Source: Isoetes taiwanensis (Eukaryota > Streptophyta > Lycopodiopsida > Isoetales > Isoetaceae). Taken from it: a stretch of DNA of 64,000 bases. A model generated the notes under the pieces. That model saw nothing but the letters and a program-made list of their open reading frames with translations, did not search any database and was not told the origin of the DNA. The position numbers and the translations under genes were made by a program. Positions 32,880 to 43,660 of the stretch are shown one piece after another. The DNA lies in NCBI GenBank assembly GCA_021234155.1, contig JAJEKV010000090.1, positions 4,037,319 to 4,101,318 on the forward strand. The letters are read 5' to 3'. Each line of letters starts with the position of its first letter. Position 1 is the stretch's first letter.

Positions 32880-33952
32880 GGGGTTATTGGAGCCTAAGAT
32901 TAGCCCGCCAGAAAAATTTGATGGCGCTAGATCCAAGCTCCAAGGTTTTTGAATCAAATTCAGCTCGTTATTTGGCTTCACCCTTACAGGTACCCTACAG
33001 ATTGGAAATAGGTCGAACTAGTTGGCTCTCTTCTTTCTGGATCAGCCTTGAGTTGGTTCGCTCCCCTACTGGAGAGAGGAGCTTCCGAGTTGCAAAATTT
33101 TGCTGCGTTTATTGCTGCACTTGAGGCATATTTTGGAGACACCAATCGGCAACGCACATCAGTAATTGAGCTTGGCAACCTCAGGAAAGGTTCTCGTCCG
33201 GCTTCAGTTTATGCTTCTGAGTTTTGACAGATTGCCATTGACACAGCCTGGAAAGATGCGACTCTTCGGGACTGTTTTTGAAGAGGACTTTGCAAGGATG
33301 TAAAGGATATGTTGCTGATTATAGAGGATCCCAGAACTTTGGATGAAGCTATAAAGTTTGCAGTTCATTGTGATAACCATCTTTTTGAGCGTAGGCAAGA
33401 AATACGAAATCAACATGTTTTTCTACTTCCCCAAGATCCAGCAATCCCAACAGTTTTTGCACCGCCTACGTCCCCTGAATCAGTTGGCCCAGTGCCTATG
33501 CACGTTGATGGTGTGGTTCGAGGGCCCTTGTTTGTAGTTGAGAAGCAATGCCGAAGAGAGGCTAATCTTTGGCTCTATTGTGGAGGCATTGGCCACATCA
33601 TTTGTGGATGTCCTTTTAAGCGATCAAATTGTTCAAGTCCCGTCCGAGTAGTAAGAGTACCTCGACGGCTGCCTGACATTCCTCCAACTCCTTCCACACG
33701 TGACGAAGGTTTTATTCCCTCCGACAAGGTCAATAAAGAATTTTTTATATCTCTTAAAAAGGAGTCAGAGATTGGGAGGATAGAGGCATTGGCGCAACTT
33801 GATTGTGGTGCAAATGCTTGCATCATGGATAGCGTGTTCGCTACTAAGCACACCACCCTTAGAAGCAAGGTCGAGTATCCCAGCTCAGTTGGTGTGATTG
33901 ATGTGCGTGAGATCTCGTCAAGCGCAGTCACAGAATGTACTACACCTCTTTG
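32880..33952 (+). pseudogene. gag of the chromodomain element
   Basis: Capsid-like segments appear across broken frames: a region on FLDQPLSWF, LQNFAAFIAALEAYFGDTNR, ELGNLRKGSRPASVYASEF and then, in the longest frame (33309-33953), LLIIEDPRTLDEAIKFAVHCDNHLFERRQEI. A single zinc knuckle follows, WLYCGGIGHIICGCP, where the first cysteine of C-x2-C-x4-H-x4-C is tryptophan. The protease motif LDCGANACIMDS (aspartate retained) comes at about 33800. At least three stops interrupt the 5' half. Confidence 0.8.
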
Positions 33953-34476
33953 AGTTTTATTCGAGGAAGCTTCTTGCAGTGTTTCATTCAATCTCATTGC
34001 TAGCCCACATGCACCAATCGTTTTGGATCTTCTTTGACTCAAGTTGCATAACCCACAGATTGATTGGCGCTCTAGATCTTTTCAGTTTGCTAGTTCTAGC
34101 TCTAGTTCCAGTTCATCTACAGTTCATCCCTCTACAACAACATCTACCCTATTCCGTGCAGTATCGTGGGCTCCTGATTTCGTCCCTGATGTTCCTGTTT
34201 CTGCTCCACGTCCTGATGCGGCTCTTTTTGTTCTAGTTCATATCCCAGTTTCTGACCATGTTCTAGATGATGTCCCAGATCCAGTTCTTGCTCCAGTTTC
34301 TGCTCCAGTTCATGTTCCAGTTGCTCTTGCTCTTGCTCATGTTCCTGCTCCTGCTTTTGTAGAGACTTCTTTATGCCCTCAATTTCATATCTCGAAGATC
34401 TCTCTTCACAAGTTTATCAGATCTGGTAAGCAAGATCCCAGTTCAGCATTGGCAATTCAAGTCTAGCTCTGCTTCA

Positions 34477-37380
34477 ATGGTATCTACCCCTGTCCTTCCT
34501 GATAACTACAAGGATTTTGGCGACATATTTGATAAGGTCAAAGCTTGTAAGCTTCTGGAGCATCGTCCCTATAACTGTCCCATTGATCTTCAACCAGGGA
34601 CAACCCTACCATATGGCCCTATCTACGGCTTGTCGCTAATAAAATTAGAGGCTTTGTGGACCTATGTCGAGGAGAATCTTGCGATTGGATTTATCCAACA
34701 TTCTCAGTCACCCGCAGGAGCTGCCATCTTCTTTGTTTCCAAGAAGGATGGTTCTTTGTGGTTGATTGTGGATTATCGCAGCCTCAACGAGATCCATGTG
34801 CATAATCGGTATCCTCTCCCTCTGATTCTAGAGTTACTCGAGGGGCTACAAGGTGCACGATACTTCACTAAAATCGATCTTCAAGGTGCCTATAATCTTA
34901 TCTAAATCAGGGAAGGTGATGAGTGGAAGACTCCCTTCCGAACTCGGTATGGTCATTTCGAGTATACCGTCATGCGTTTTGGCCTTACCAATGCTCCAGA
35001 GGTCTTTTAGCAAATGGCTAACGATGTTTTTCGGGAGTTTTTGGATCTCTTCATTATCGTCTATCTAGATGATATTCTAATTTATTCGAAGACTTTGGAG
35101 GAGCATGAAGAACATGTCCGAAAGATCCTTCAGAAGCTACGGGAACATAGACTTTATGCCAGGCTGGAGAAGTGTCAATTTAAGCAGGATAATGTCGAGT
35201 TTCTTGGCCATCGCATCACAACTCGGGCTGTTTCCATGGATCTAGAGAAGGTTAGCATTGTTCTTGATTGGAAAACACCTTCCTCAGTTAAAGATGTGCA
35301 GTGCTTCTTGGGTTTTGCCAATTTTTATCGCCGCTTCATCAAGGACTATTCGGAGATCGTCATGCCTTTGACACGTCTCATCAGAAAGGATCTCTTTGAG
35401 TGGACAATTGAAGCAGAATCAACATTCATCACTTTGAAGCATGCTTTTATAGCACCTGCTCTTGCACACTGGATCCTTCGCGTCCCTATATTCTCGAAAT
35501 TGATGCATCAGATTTTGCTCTTGGCAGCATCCTGTTGCAAGATAGGGATGATCATGGGCTGCACCCGATCGCCTATCATTCTTGAAAGTTCTAGGCTGCT
35601 GAGATCAACTATCCTATTTACGATAAGGAATTTTTGACGATTGTTGACTCTTTTCAGGAGTGGCGACGATTTCTTGAAGGTTCCTCATAAGGTGACTGTG
35701 TATACGGACCATCGCAACCTATATTTTCAGTCTGCTCGAGTTGCTTCAAGGAAAACCAGATGCTCTTTCTCGCAGATCTTATTTCGAACCTAAAGTGGGG
35801 GAGCCAGCATTTGATCAACAATCACAGGTTATTCTAGGACCTAATCATTTCCAGCTTATGGCCATCACTTTGTTCGAGAGGTCACATGGTACATCCTTGT
35901 TGGAGTCCATTCGAGCATCTCTTCTTTCTAATCCATTGGCACAGGATGTAATCTCACACCTTGGCTCTGCAATCATCTTCTCAGCAAATGCGATCGGACT
36001 ATGATCCTTTTGAGGTTCGAGATGGATGCTTGTTCCGTGATGGACTTCTGTATGTGCCAGATGGTGTTTCTGGGCTTCGGGTTCTCCAGGCTTGCCATGA
36101 TTCACGTATGGCCGGACACTTTGGAGTAGCCAAGACTCTTGAACTTATTAGTCAAAAGTATTGGTGGCCTGGGGTTCGTCGCTCTGTTGAAGCTTTTATT
36201 CGATCCTGTGACACCTGCTATCGAATGAAGATTCCGAGACATCTTTCTCGTGGCCTTTTTCAGCCACTGTCGGTTCCAGATGGTCTTTGAAGAGTATTTC
36301 TGTAGACTTTATTTCGGAGCTGTCACTCTCTCGGGGTTATGATGCCATTATGGTTGTTGTTGATCGTTTCTTTAAGATGACTCATTTTATTCCCTGCAAC
36401 ATTACCATCACCAATGAGGAAACAACTGAACCTCTTCTTTGTGAAGTAGTTAGACTTCATGGATTGCCAGATACTATCGTCAGTGATCCTGGACCTCAAT
36501 TCATCACAAGTTTTTGGAAGCGACTTTTGGAGTTATTGCATATCAGCCGCTCACTGACCTTCGATCATCATCCAGAAAGTAATGGGCAAGCAGAGCGCAC
36601 TAATCAAACTCTACAGAAATATTTAAAGTGCTTTATTAGTTATCAGCATGATGAGTGGGCCGATTACCTTCCATTAGCTGAGTTTGCCTATAATAACTCA
36701 GTACATGCGTCCACTGGCCAGACTCTGTTCTTTCTAAAGTCTCTATTAATCCCTTAGTGATGTTGGTGGTGACTCTGTCAATTCTAGTCCCAAGTCTCGG
36801 CTTGAGAAACTCCAAGCTCTTCAATCAGATCTGCAACATCATCTTTACCGAGTACAAGAACACTATCGGCATTATGCCGATTTGCATCGGCAGGAAGCTC
36901 CTAAATTTCACATTGGTGACCTTGTCTGGCTCCTTTGTAGGGACCTCCCTACCTCACATCCTTGCAACAAACTTGACTATCATCGCCTTGGTCCTTACCA
37001 GATCACGGCTCAGATCAGCGATGTGGCATTCCAGCTCGAGCTCCCTCCAGCTGGCTCTGTCCAGTATTTCATGTTTTTATATTGGAGCCCTACATAATTA
37101 ATACTTTCTCGGATCGCGTTTCTCTGTCGCCATCACCAGTGGAAATTGATGATCATGAGGAGTTCGAGGTTCGAGAGATTCTGGACTCCAAGTTTCTTCC
37201 TCGGTGATTGTATTACTTTGTCGATTAGGAAGGTTACTCACTAAGTGATAGAATTTGGGAGCCTGCTAAGAATCTGACTAATGCTCCTGATAAAATTGCA
37301 GAGTTTCACTAGCGTTACCCGAATAAGCCAAATTTGAGTACTCCGGCCCCAGCTCCCAGAACTCGTCACCATCATAGAGC
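34477..37380 (+). pseudogene. pol: RT, RNase H, integrase and chromodomain
   Basis: RT runs from about 34500: SKKDGSLWLIVDYRSLNEI, YFTKIDLQGAYNLI, then a [14 protein letters not shown], a TAG, and IVYLDDILIYSKTLEEHEE near 35070. RNase H is partial (35340-35740), including VYTDHRNL. Integrase: zinc-binding H-x4-H...C-x2-C (HDSRMAGHFG, SCDTCYRMK), VDFISELSLSRGYDA and VVDRF (first Asp region), IVSDPGPQF (second Asp) and PESNGQAERTNQT (Glu). The chromodomain, about 37160-37320, reads FEVREILDSK, LYYFVD-stop-EGYSLSDRIWEPAKNL and NAPDKIAEFH. It has three in-frame stops, one exactly where the cage tryptophan is expected. Confidence 0.9.
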
Positions 37381-37387
37381 GGGATGG

Positions 37388-37903
37388 TGTGATGACCGAA
37401 CGGATATTCGTATCATATAAATATTATATTTGTATGTACAAAAGATGGTCGTCATGCGGATGCAAAAGGATAGTTGCACAAGATAGGGTTTGAACTTGCA
37501 ACCTTTTGGTTATAAGTCACACACCTTTGCCAAGTGCACTACCAATACTCGTTGAAAACTTTTTTTCACGTCTTTCTCATATGCGGGGCTGTTTCCAGGA
37601 GGTTCTAGAATATTCTAGAACCTACATGCATGCGCGACACTTAGCATGATCTCATCCATTGGAGTGGCCCGATCCTGACCGTTTGTCTAGATATATAAGG
37701 ATGCACCTCCTTCTTGTCGAACCATTCTGGTTGCCAGTCTTGAACCTTCTAGGCATATGTCTCGTATTTTTGCTTGCCTTCGGGCCATTGTACTCTTGAT
37801 TCTTGTTCATATATCATATTCTTTGCCCATCTTGGCATATTTCATTTGTATTTTTTTGTATATTTTTCAAGTATTTTTCTTGTTTTCACGTAAGTTCATG
37901 ACA
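37388..37903 (+). repeat. 3' LTR (516 bp)
   Basis: Matches 32181-32670, and retains TGCACTACCAATACTCGTTG missing from the 5' copy. An antisense tRNA-like tract lies at about 37470-37551. Followed directly by the target duplication ATGGA at 37904-37908. Confidence 0.95.
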
Positions 37904-38539
37904 ATGGACATGGCACTGACATCTATAGATATTTTGTGTTTGATCTTTGGAAGGATGATCATAATTTCCATGTGAGTTCGATTTTCAAGTGCTTAGAGAG
38001 GGACCATAGAAGGGAGGAGGTACTATCCATCAACCCCTATTTTTTATGCTTTGATGGATGATCAACCTCTTGCCTACCAAAGGCAGATGATAGACCTTAC
38101 ATCAAAAGTGACAAAGGAAAGAAAAAGGACATGTGATGTTTCCAATGTATGAAAAACAACTGCTCGGGAACTATGTGTTCAACTTGATAAATGCTGGAAA
38201 GAAATGAAGAAGAGATGGATATTTGGGGCAATGTCATACTTAACAGCATTAAAGATCTTCAAGATTGTGAAGGTGGGGTTTATGATGGTTGGGCACACAC
38301 ATGATGATATAGATAGCTTCTTTAGAACTTTCTCTACTAAAATTAGGAGGGAGAACGTGACTAGTTTCTCTGAACTTATGGACATGTTTGAGAATTGTGT
38401 TACTAGCCCTAATCCCATGGCCTTCATCGTCGATGAGGTTGCAGATTGGAAATCATTTGTGAAGGGATACCTGTTGGAGGGTAAGGATCAATTGACAAGG
38501 CACGCGAGGCCACTTCAGTTCAAGTTCCCTGGTGAATGA
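37904..38539 (+). pseudogene. Fragment with GHTHDDID motif (DUF7869-like)
   Basis: The frame 38204-38539 encodes KIFKIVKVGFMMVGHTHDDI, then DSFFRTFSTKIRRENVTSF, ADWKSFVKGYLLEG and PLQFKFPGE. This matches an uncharacterised eukaryotic domain whose hallmark is FLMVGHTH-x-DID, commonly seen in transposon-rich plant and animal sequences. Upstream 37904-38200 has related but broken sequence (RYFVFDLW-like). The N-terminal part should lie left of the LTR element that inserted at 32176/37904, but nothing clear is visible there. The DUF name is from memory; function unknown. Confidence 0.5.
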
Positions 38540-38717
38540 GCTTCCAAACCCATCCCCACCACCTCAAGGTGTCCCCTTGGCGTTAGCATCCTTTTTATCT
38601 ACATTTTCCACATAGCTTTTTTCCTTTCTTTTTTCCCAATACATTTTCGCCGCGCTTACTCCTCAAAAATCTATGTAGGAATTTTAGCAACGTGTCTAAT
38701 TTGAAGTAAGCATGAAG

Positions 38718-41196
38718 TGTTGCCCATTTTTGGCAACATGGACCAGCATCTATGTATCAAAACTTTTGTCTCATCTATATTTCCTCTAAGGAAAAGTTCC
38801 AGGCTATTGTGATCCCATTAGAGTTTGGAAGACATTTGACCAAGATTGGAAGGCATTGGGGATCTCCTTTTATAGCCTAGTCTTTTCCTTGAGGTAAAGC
38901 ACCTTTCTAGACACATTCCCATTTGTTTAACATTTTTCCTTTGATTTGAAGACCAGGCAAAGGCTATAGCAAGTTTATCAAGGAGCCACAAGGCATTTCA
39001 TCAAAGTTCAACCTTATGAAGCTTATTTGAGTTGCATTAGTAATTTTGAGGTCACACACATGAGAATGCCATCTTGGAAGTGAAATTTGCTCTTATTCTA
39101 GCCTCGAAGTTTGGAAGACCCTTATAGAAGTTTGGAAGACCCTTAGGCTTTTGAGCAAACTTATTTTCACTATGAGGTATGATTTGAGCTTTAGAAACAA
39201 TTTGAGATGAGATCAAGTGCTTTCTGAGGGTACCCATCTTCTCTTCATTCCATTCATCTTATATCCACCCTTTTTATGTCCCAAGAGCCTTCATGAAACC
39301 TTTCTTTCACCATTTTTCCACCTTTGAGTCCTTTTCTCATCATTCCACTACCCAAATTTTATTGGTCCTACCTTCATTTGAGAATTGCCCCCTAATGATC
39401 TTGAAAACCTTCAAAGGCAAGAAAACTCTATTTTCACCCTCATTTCATCCTCCTAAACCCTATTATAGCCTATTTACACCTTTTCCCCATCTCTTTCCCA
39501 TGATTTTTTCACCATCCCCAAGTTGCAGTATTCATTGACCATGGGTCAAAAGGGACCAAAATTCAAATGTTTCAGTTTGACCTAAAATCTCTCTAGATGG
39601 AAAGCTTGGCAAAAAAGAGCTAATTTGGTCTTTTAAAATTTGAAAAAAACCCTTGGGAAGGCCTTCAAATTTGGATTCTTGGGATGCGTGCCATAAAAAT
39701 AAAAAACCTATTCTAGCCTATCTACCCTATCTATTTCCACATCATCCCTACATCGTTTCCACATCACCCCCTTTTTCATTTCCATTTCCACGCGGCGGGG
39801 GGGGGGGGGCGGTTTCTGGTGGGTGTCCCCTCTGCGTGTACGCACCGGATTATTAGTCGGGTCAGCATTATGCCTTATATCTGAGGGAGCCTCGAGAACC
39901 ATTTTAGCCTTTGGGGATATATGGCATTCAAGAATTTTTCGATGAACCCTAAAAATAGGGGAGCACTGCTAAATCCGGCCAATTCGTGCCTAAATTTGAT
40001 TGAATCCCGCCAATTTTCACCCGAAATTATTTCCTGACTCTTTTCCGAGACCTTGGGGATCCTCTGTGGCACTTGATCCGTTAGAAATTGCTCAAATTTG
40101 GCCTAAAATCACTCGGCCGAGCTAGCTTTTGGGAAGAACAATTCTTAAGTCAGGAGGACGGACGAAAATCAAGCCGCGTCCCTCGAGAGATAGACCTCGT
40201 GATCTTGGCGCATTCGACATTTTGATATTATCTTGTTCTGCTCTGTTCAAATTGTGTTCTATTCTACTCGAAATTGAAGATCTACCATGGCGTGACTTGT
40301 TTGACATCAAAACGCTTCCACTGCAACTCAAGAAATTTCTTTATTTTGCTTCTTGGGTAGTTTGAGGCTTCCTAGAAGCTCAGACTGCTCTGGAATCTGC
40401 TCTCAAGCATCATTATTTGGGTAATACCTTTTAATACTATTGGACCTTTCTGTATTATCTTGCTATAATATACATTCTTTGCCTGGAAAAATTATTGTCA
40501 TCATTATTCATTTATCTTGTAAAATCTTGTATTGTTTGTTAAAGTTAAAAAACCAAAATACAAAGCCAAAATATTTACTTCAAGTTATATCCCATTCAAA
40601 TAGTTATATTTCATCCTCATAATGATCCTAGGAGCCTATACATCCAAAGAAAACCTATAACAGGATTTTTCTTCATAACTGTTACAGAGTTTGCCTTTTT
40701 CTTGAGGCTTTGGCTATTCTCAGAAAAAACTAAAACATCTTTTTACTATTTAAAACTTATGCACGTGATCTAGAGACTATTTTGAAGTTGCCTGCACAGA
40801 TTTCAACTCAAAATTCCTTATCAAACTCCATCTGCAAATTTTGGCTCTCTGTTTTGGCACTGGCCAACTTTTTGACCTGACTTTGACCTCGGTTTTCTTG
40901 ACCTTCCTTTATCCAAATCAAGCCAAATTTTCACCAGGAGTTTCTTCTGATTGTTGACCATCTATACCACCAACCAGATCCCAAAAATCTCAAAAGGTGT
41001 GTCTTCTAGGTCAGTTTTTGCTCTGACAGTTTTTTCAGTTTCAGGGACTGTAGTGATTTTGAAAAAACCAGCATTCCAAAATGACTTTTCTCGCTTTATA
41101 TGTTAAGGATTGATCACCCTAAGTGATCTGGAGGTCCTAACCATTTTGTTTGAGCTTCCTTGAGGTTAGACTAAAATTCCAGGTTTTAGGCTAACA
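38718..41196 (+). repeat. 5' LTR (2479 bp)
   Basis: Boundaries are fixed by comparison with the 3' LTR and by the target duplication. It opens with TGTTGCCC-ATTTT-TGGCAACA, a small inverted repeat. A G-run at about 39796-39809 replaces a more complex sequence in the other LTR. No protein-coding frame of interest; small frames here recur in the 3' LTR. Confidence 0.95.
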
Positions 41197-41199
41197 TTT

Positions 41200-41217
41200 T
41201 GGAGGTCCTACCGAGAT
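41200..41217 (+). promoter_or_regulatory. Primer binding site
   Basis: TGGAGGTCCTACCGAGAT begins 3 bases after the 5' LTR and is identical to 11240-11257. Both elements therefore use the same tRNA primer. Confidence 0.85.
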
Positions 41218-41239
41218 TTTCACCTGGAAGTTGAACTCC

Positions 41240-42913
41240 ATGGCGCCAAGAAAGCTTGCTGAGCCTGCTGAACCACCTGAGGTAACAGGTCAACCAGATT
41301 TAGTAGGGGTAAGCATGAAAGTGGCTACCAGATCCACAACAAATGTTGCAAATGTTTCCACTTTGTCTATTCCTCCTCAAGTTCCTTATCATTTTGAGCT
41401 TACTGTACCTGTTTCTCCCCCTTGTTATGATTCTTCCATGAATGCTAACCATTTCTTGAAGACTTTTGAAGAATATTATGAGGAGCATGGAAAGAAGAAA
41501 GGTACCAGGTTTGTTGAATTTACCAAATGCATGAAAGGTGATGAGGCCAGGTCCTGGTTGGATTTTGAACTGTCAATAGGTACTAAGTGGGATGAATTGG
41601 AACGAAGATTTCTGTCAAGGTTTGGTAAGACTACTTCACCCCAGGATCTCGTTTTTGAGCTAAATTCCTTTTCTATTAAATCTGGTGAAAGTGTGAAACA
41701 GTATGTGGAAAGATTTAACTCTTATTTGCTGGTATGTAATAGGAACCATGTTTCCCACCCAACTTTGCATCTGGTTGCTTCCTTTATCAGAGGTTTGATG
41801 TCCAGGCCTAAGATCTATAGGAAGCTATTAAAACTTCAAAAGTTTGGTGAGCTAGATTCTATCTATAAGACATTTGTAAAGGCTGTAGATTTAGTAGAAA
41901 TGCTAAGCTATTTGCCTGATGAAGAAGTCAGAGATCCATTCTACCCTCCTCATCATGATCTTGGCGGGGAGTTACATTATGCTAATCTTTGCCCGTGTAT
42001 GTATGCGATTCGAAAAGAAAAGAAGAAGCCAAAAGCTGAAGAGTTAGACCCTCAGGTTTCAGAAATAAAATCTGAGATAAGTAAGGTATCTGAAGCTCTT
42101 TTAGAAGTTACCAAACAACTTATGGAGTTAAAAAATGGTAATAATGCTCTTTCTTCTAGCTCTACCATACCTGAATGCACAAACTGTGGTAAGCCCTACC
42201 ATAGGGCTGAAAATTGCTTTGCAAGATCTTGTCCTAAATGCCACAAAAGGGGCCATTTTGGTAGAGAATGTCCTGTTTGTTCTTTTTGTAAAGAGATAGG
42301 TCATGAGAAGAAATTCTGCAGTGTCAAGAATTACCTTGCAAAGCAAGAAAAAGGTAAACAGGTGTCAAATGTTAGTTTTATTGAGACTTGTGCAGAAGAG
42401 CAAGAAGAACAAGATGTTATGGTTGTGCAAACACGTGCTAGGCTTCATTCAGGTACCTCTGCAAGTTATGTTCCACCAATTACAGCTCCTAAGATAACAT
42501 TTCAGCCAAATCCCCAAAATATAGCTCCTCCCCCTGCTCAAAGGTATAAACAGAAAGATTCTGAGCTTGATGAATTTGAATTGCTTATGAAAAACTCCAA
42601 GGTTACTGTAGACTTACTAACTCTATTGAGGATTGCACCATCATACAGGGAAAAGTTTATCAAGAATACCCAAAATGTTGAAGAAATTGCTGCAGAGACT
42701 TGCAACAACATTTCTGTAGCCTTACCTGAGCACACTGAAGATCCAGGTGCTTTTACTTGTAGTGCTACTATAGGTACTTCCCATTTAGATAAGGTCTTGC
42801 TAGATGGAGGTTCTTCTCTAAATGTCATGCCTTATCATGTTATGAAAACACTGAATCTCAAGGTAGAAGACAATACTTCTATTGTTCTAAAATCCTTTTC
42901 AATGCTAAGGTAG
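41240..42913 (+). CDS. Gag with three CCHC knuckles, running into protease
   Basis: 557 codons from the ATG at 41240 (MAPRKLAEPAEPPEV). Capsid region: YHFELTVPVSPPCYDSSMNA, GDEARSWLDFELSIGTKWDE, RFLSRFGKTTSPQDLVFELN, QYVERFNSYLLVC and SFIRGLMSRPKIYRKLLKLQ. A coiled-coil-prone stretch follows (about 270-300). Three zinc knuckles of C-x2-C-x4-H-x4-C lie at about 318-368: CTNCGKPYHRAENC, CPKCHKRGHFGREC and CSFCKEIGHEKKFC. The protease begins near residue 510 (VLLDGGSSLNVMPYHVM; DGGSS where DSGAS is usual). It ends at a TAG inside the protease; the rest of the protease is in another frame from 42913, so a frameshift is present. Gag would form the particle and bind RNA. Confidence 0.9.
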   Translation: MAPRKLAEPAEPPEVTGQPDLVGVSMKVATRSTTNVANVSTLSIPPQVPYHFELTVPVSPPCYDSSMNANHFLKTFEEYYEEHGKKKGTRFVEFTKCMKGDEARSWLDFELSIGTKWDELERRFLSRFGKTTSPQDLVFELNSFSIKSGESVKQYVERFNSYLLVCNRNHVSHPTLHLVASFIRGLMSRPKIYRKLLKLQKFGELDSIYKTFVKAVDLVEMLSYLPDEEVRDPFYPPHHDLGGELHYANLCPCMYAIRKEKKKPKAEELDPQVSEIKSEISKVSEALLEVTKQLMELKNGNNALSSSSTIPECTNCGKPYHRAENCFARSCPKCHKRGHFGRECPVCSFCKEIGHEKKFCSVKNYLAKQEKGKQVSNVSFIETCAEEQEEQDVMVVQTRARLHSGTSASYVPPITAPKITFQPNPQNIAPPPAQRYKQKDSELDEFELLMKNSKVTVDLLTLLRIAPSYREKFIKNTQNVEEIAAETCNNISVALPEHTEDPGAFTCSATIGTSHLDKVLLDGGSSLNVMPYHVMKTLNLKVEDNTSIVLKSFSMLR

Positions 42914-43370
42914 TGCCAAAAGGAGTGGTGAGGAATGTGTGCGTTATCTGGGGAGGAATCATTGTTTTAGCTACATTTGTGGTTGTTGATTTTGAGAATG
43001 TTAACCATGCTAACATCTATGATTTATTATTGGGAAGAAGGTGGATGAAAACAGTAGATGCTAGGCCTATATGGTCTGAAGGCATTTGCACTATTTCAAA
43101 TGGAGCAACTTCCATTAAATTGGTAAACAAAACTGACCCCTCTGCTAATATTAGGTTCATAGATGTGGATATATTGCAGGAAGAGGAGCTAGGAGTTTAC
43201 AGTTTAGGTCTAGATGTTGATATGAGTGAAGAAGTTATCAACTTTGCTCATGTAGAGTTCTCTGATCCAAAAGAAAGCAAGGCCTACCTTTGGTTTGATG
43301 GAGGTATGTCTAAAAAATTAGGGATTGCTTCTTCATTTGCTATTCAAGGATCACGGATCTTAAAGCGATG
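42913..43370 (+). pseudogene. Protease C-terminal half and start of the additional RNase H
   Basis: Continues the protease in a shifted frame (VPKGVVRNVCVIWGG, NIYDLLLGRRWMKTVDARP: family DILLGRPWL). From about 43285 it enters an RNase H fold (AYLWFDGGMSKKLGIA, first catalytic Asp). A stop at 43368-43370 ends the frame and the domain continues in another. Confidence 0.8.
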
Positions 43371-43660
43371 ATGACTAAAATAGGGAGAATTCATCCTAAT
43401 ATTTCTTCTAATGCAGCAGAGTATAGGGCCCTCATTGCGGGCCCTCTGAGGAAGCAAGGTTCATGAATATTTCCTATATTGTTATCTATGGAGACTCACA
43501 ACTCGTTTGCAAACAGATTTTGGGAGAATACCAAACAAAACATCAAGATATGGAGGATCTGGACACACAAGCTCGAGAATTGCTAACTTTTTTTGATCAT
43601 TGGGAGATTTATCATATTCCAAGGTCCAAAAACTTTGAGGCTGATTCTTTGTGCAGGAAA
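43279..43660 (+). other. Additional (archaeal-like) RNase H domain between protease and RT
   Basis: Across two frames, all four expected acidic catalytic positions are present: Asp in YLWFDGGMSKK (about 43290), Glu in SSNAAEYRALIAG (about 43415), Asp in YIVIYGDSQLVCKQILGEY (about 43490) and Asp in IPRSKNFEADSLC (about 43640). Between them lies the ARELLTFFDHWEIYHIPR helix-strand. This is the pattern of plant HI-type and archaeal-like RNase H domains carried by Tat-lineage retrotransposons. The element's own retroviral-type RNase H is separately present after RT (44880-45240), so there are two. Confidence 0.75.

Larger units (their letters stand above)
32181..37903 (+). mobile_element. Chromodomain Ty3/gypsy LTR retrotransposon (chromovirus), decayed
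   Basis: Complete 5.7-kb element: 5' LTR 32181-32670 (TGTGACGACC...TGATGACA), gag, protease, RT, RNase H, integrase, chromodomain, purine tract (AGAGCGGGATGG just before 37388) and 3' LTR 37388-37903. The 5-bp target duplication ATGGA is at 32176-32180 and 37904-37908. The order protease-RT-RNase H-integrase-chromodomain is that of chromoviruses. LTRs differ at many positions and one has a ~26-bp indel, so the insertion is fairly old. Many stops and frameshifts make it non-autonomous. Confidence 0.95.

Noticed and set aside
39293-39856. Small Phe/Ser/Pro-rich frames (also at 47653-48306)
   Set aside because: They are the same LTR sequence twice, with pyrimidine-rich composition and no domain.
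40129-40622. Frames repeated at 52545-53081
   Set aside because: Identical because they lie in the paired LTRs; no domain.
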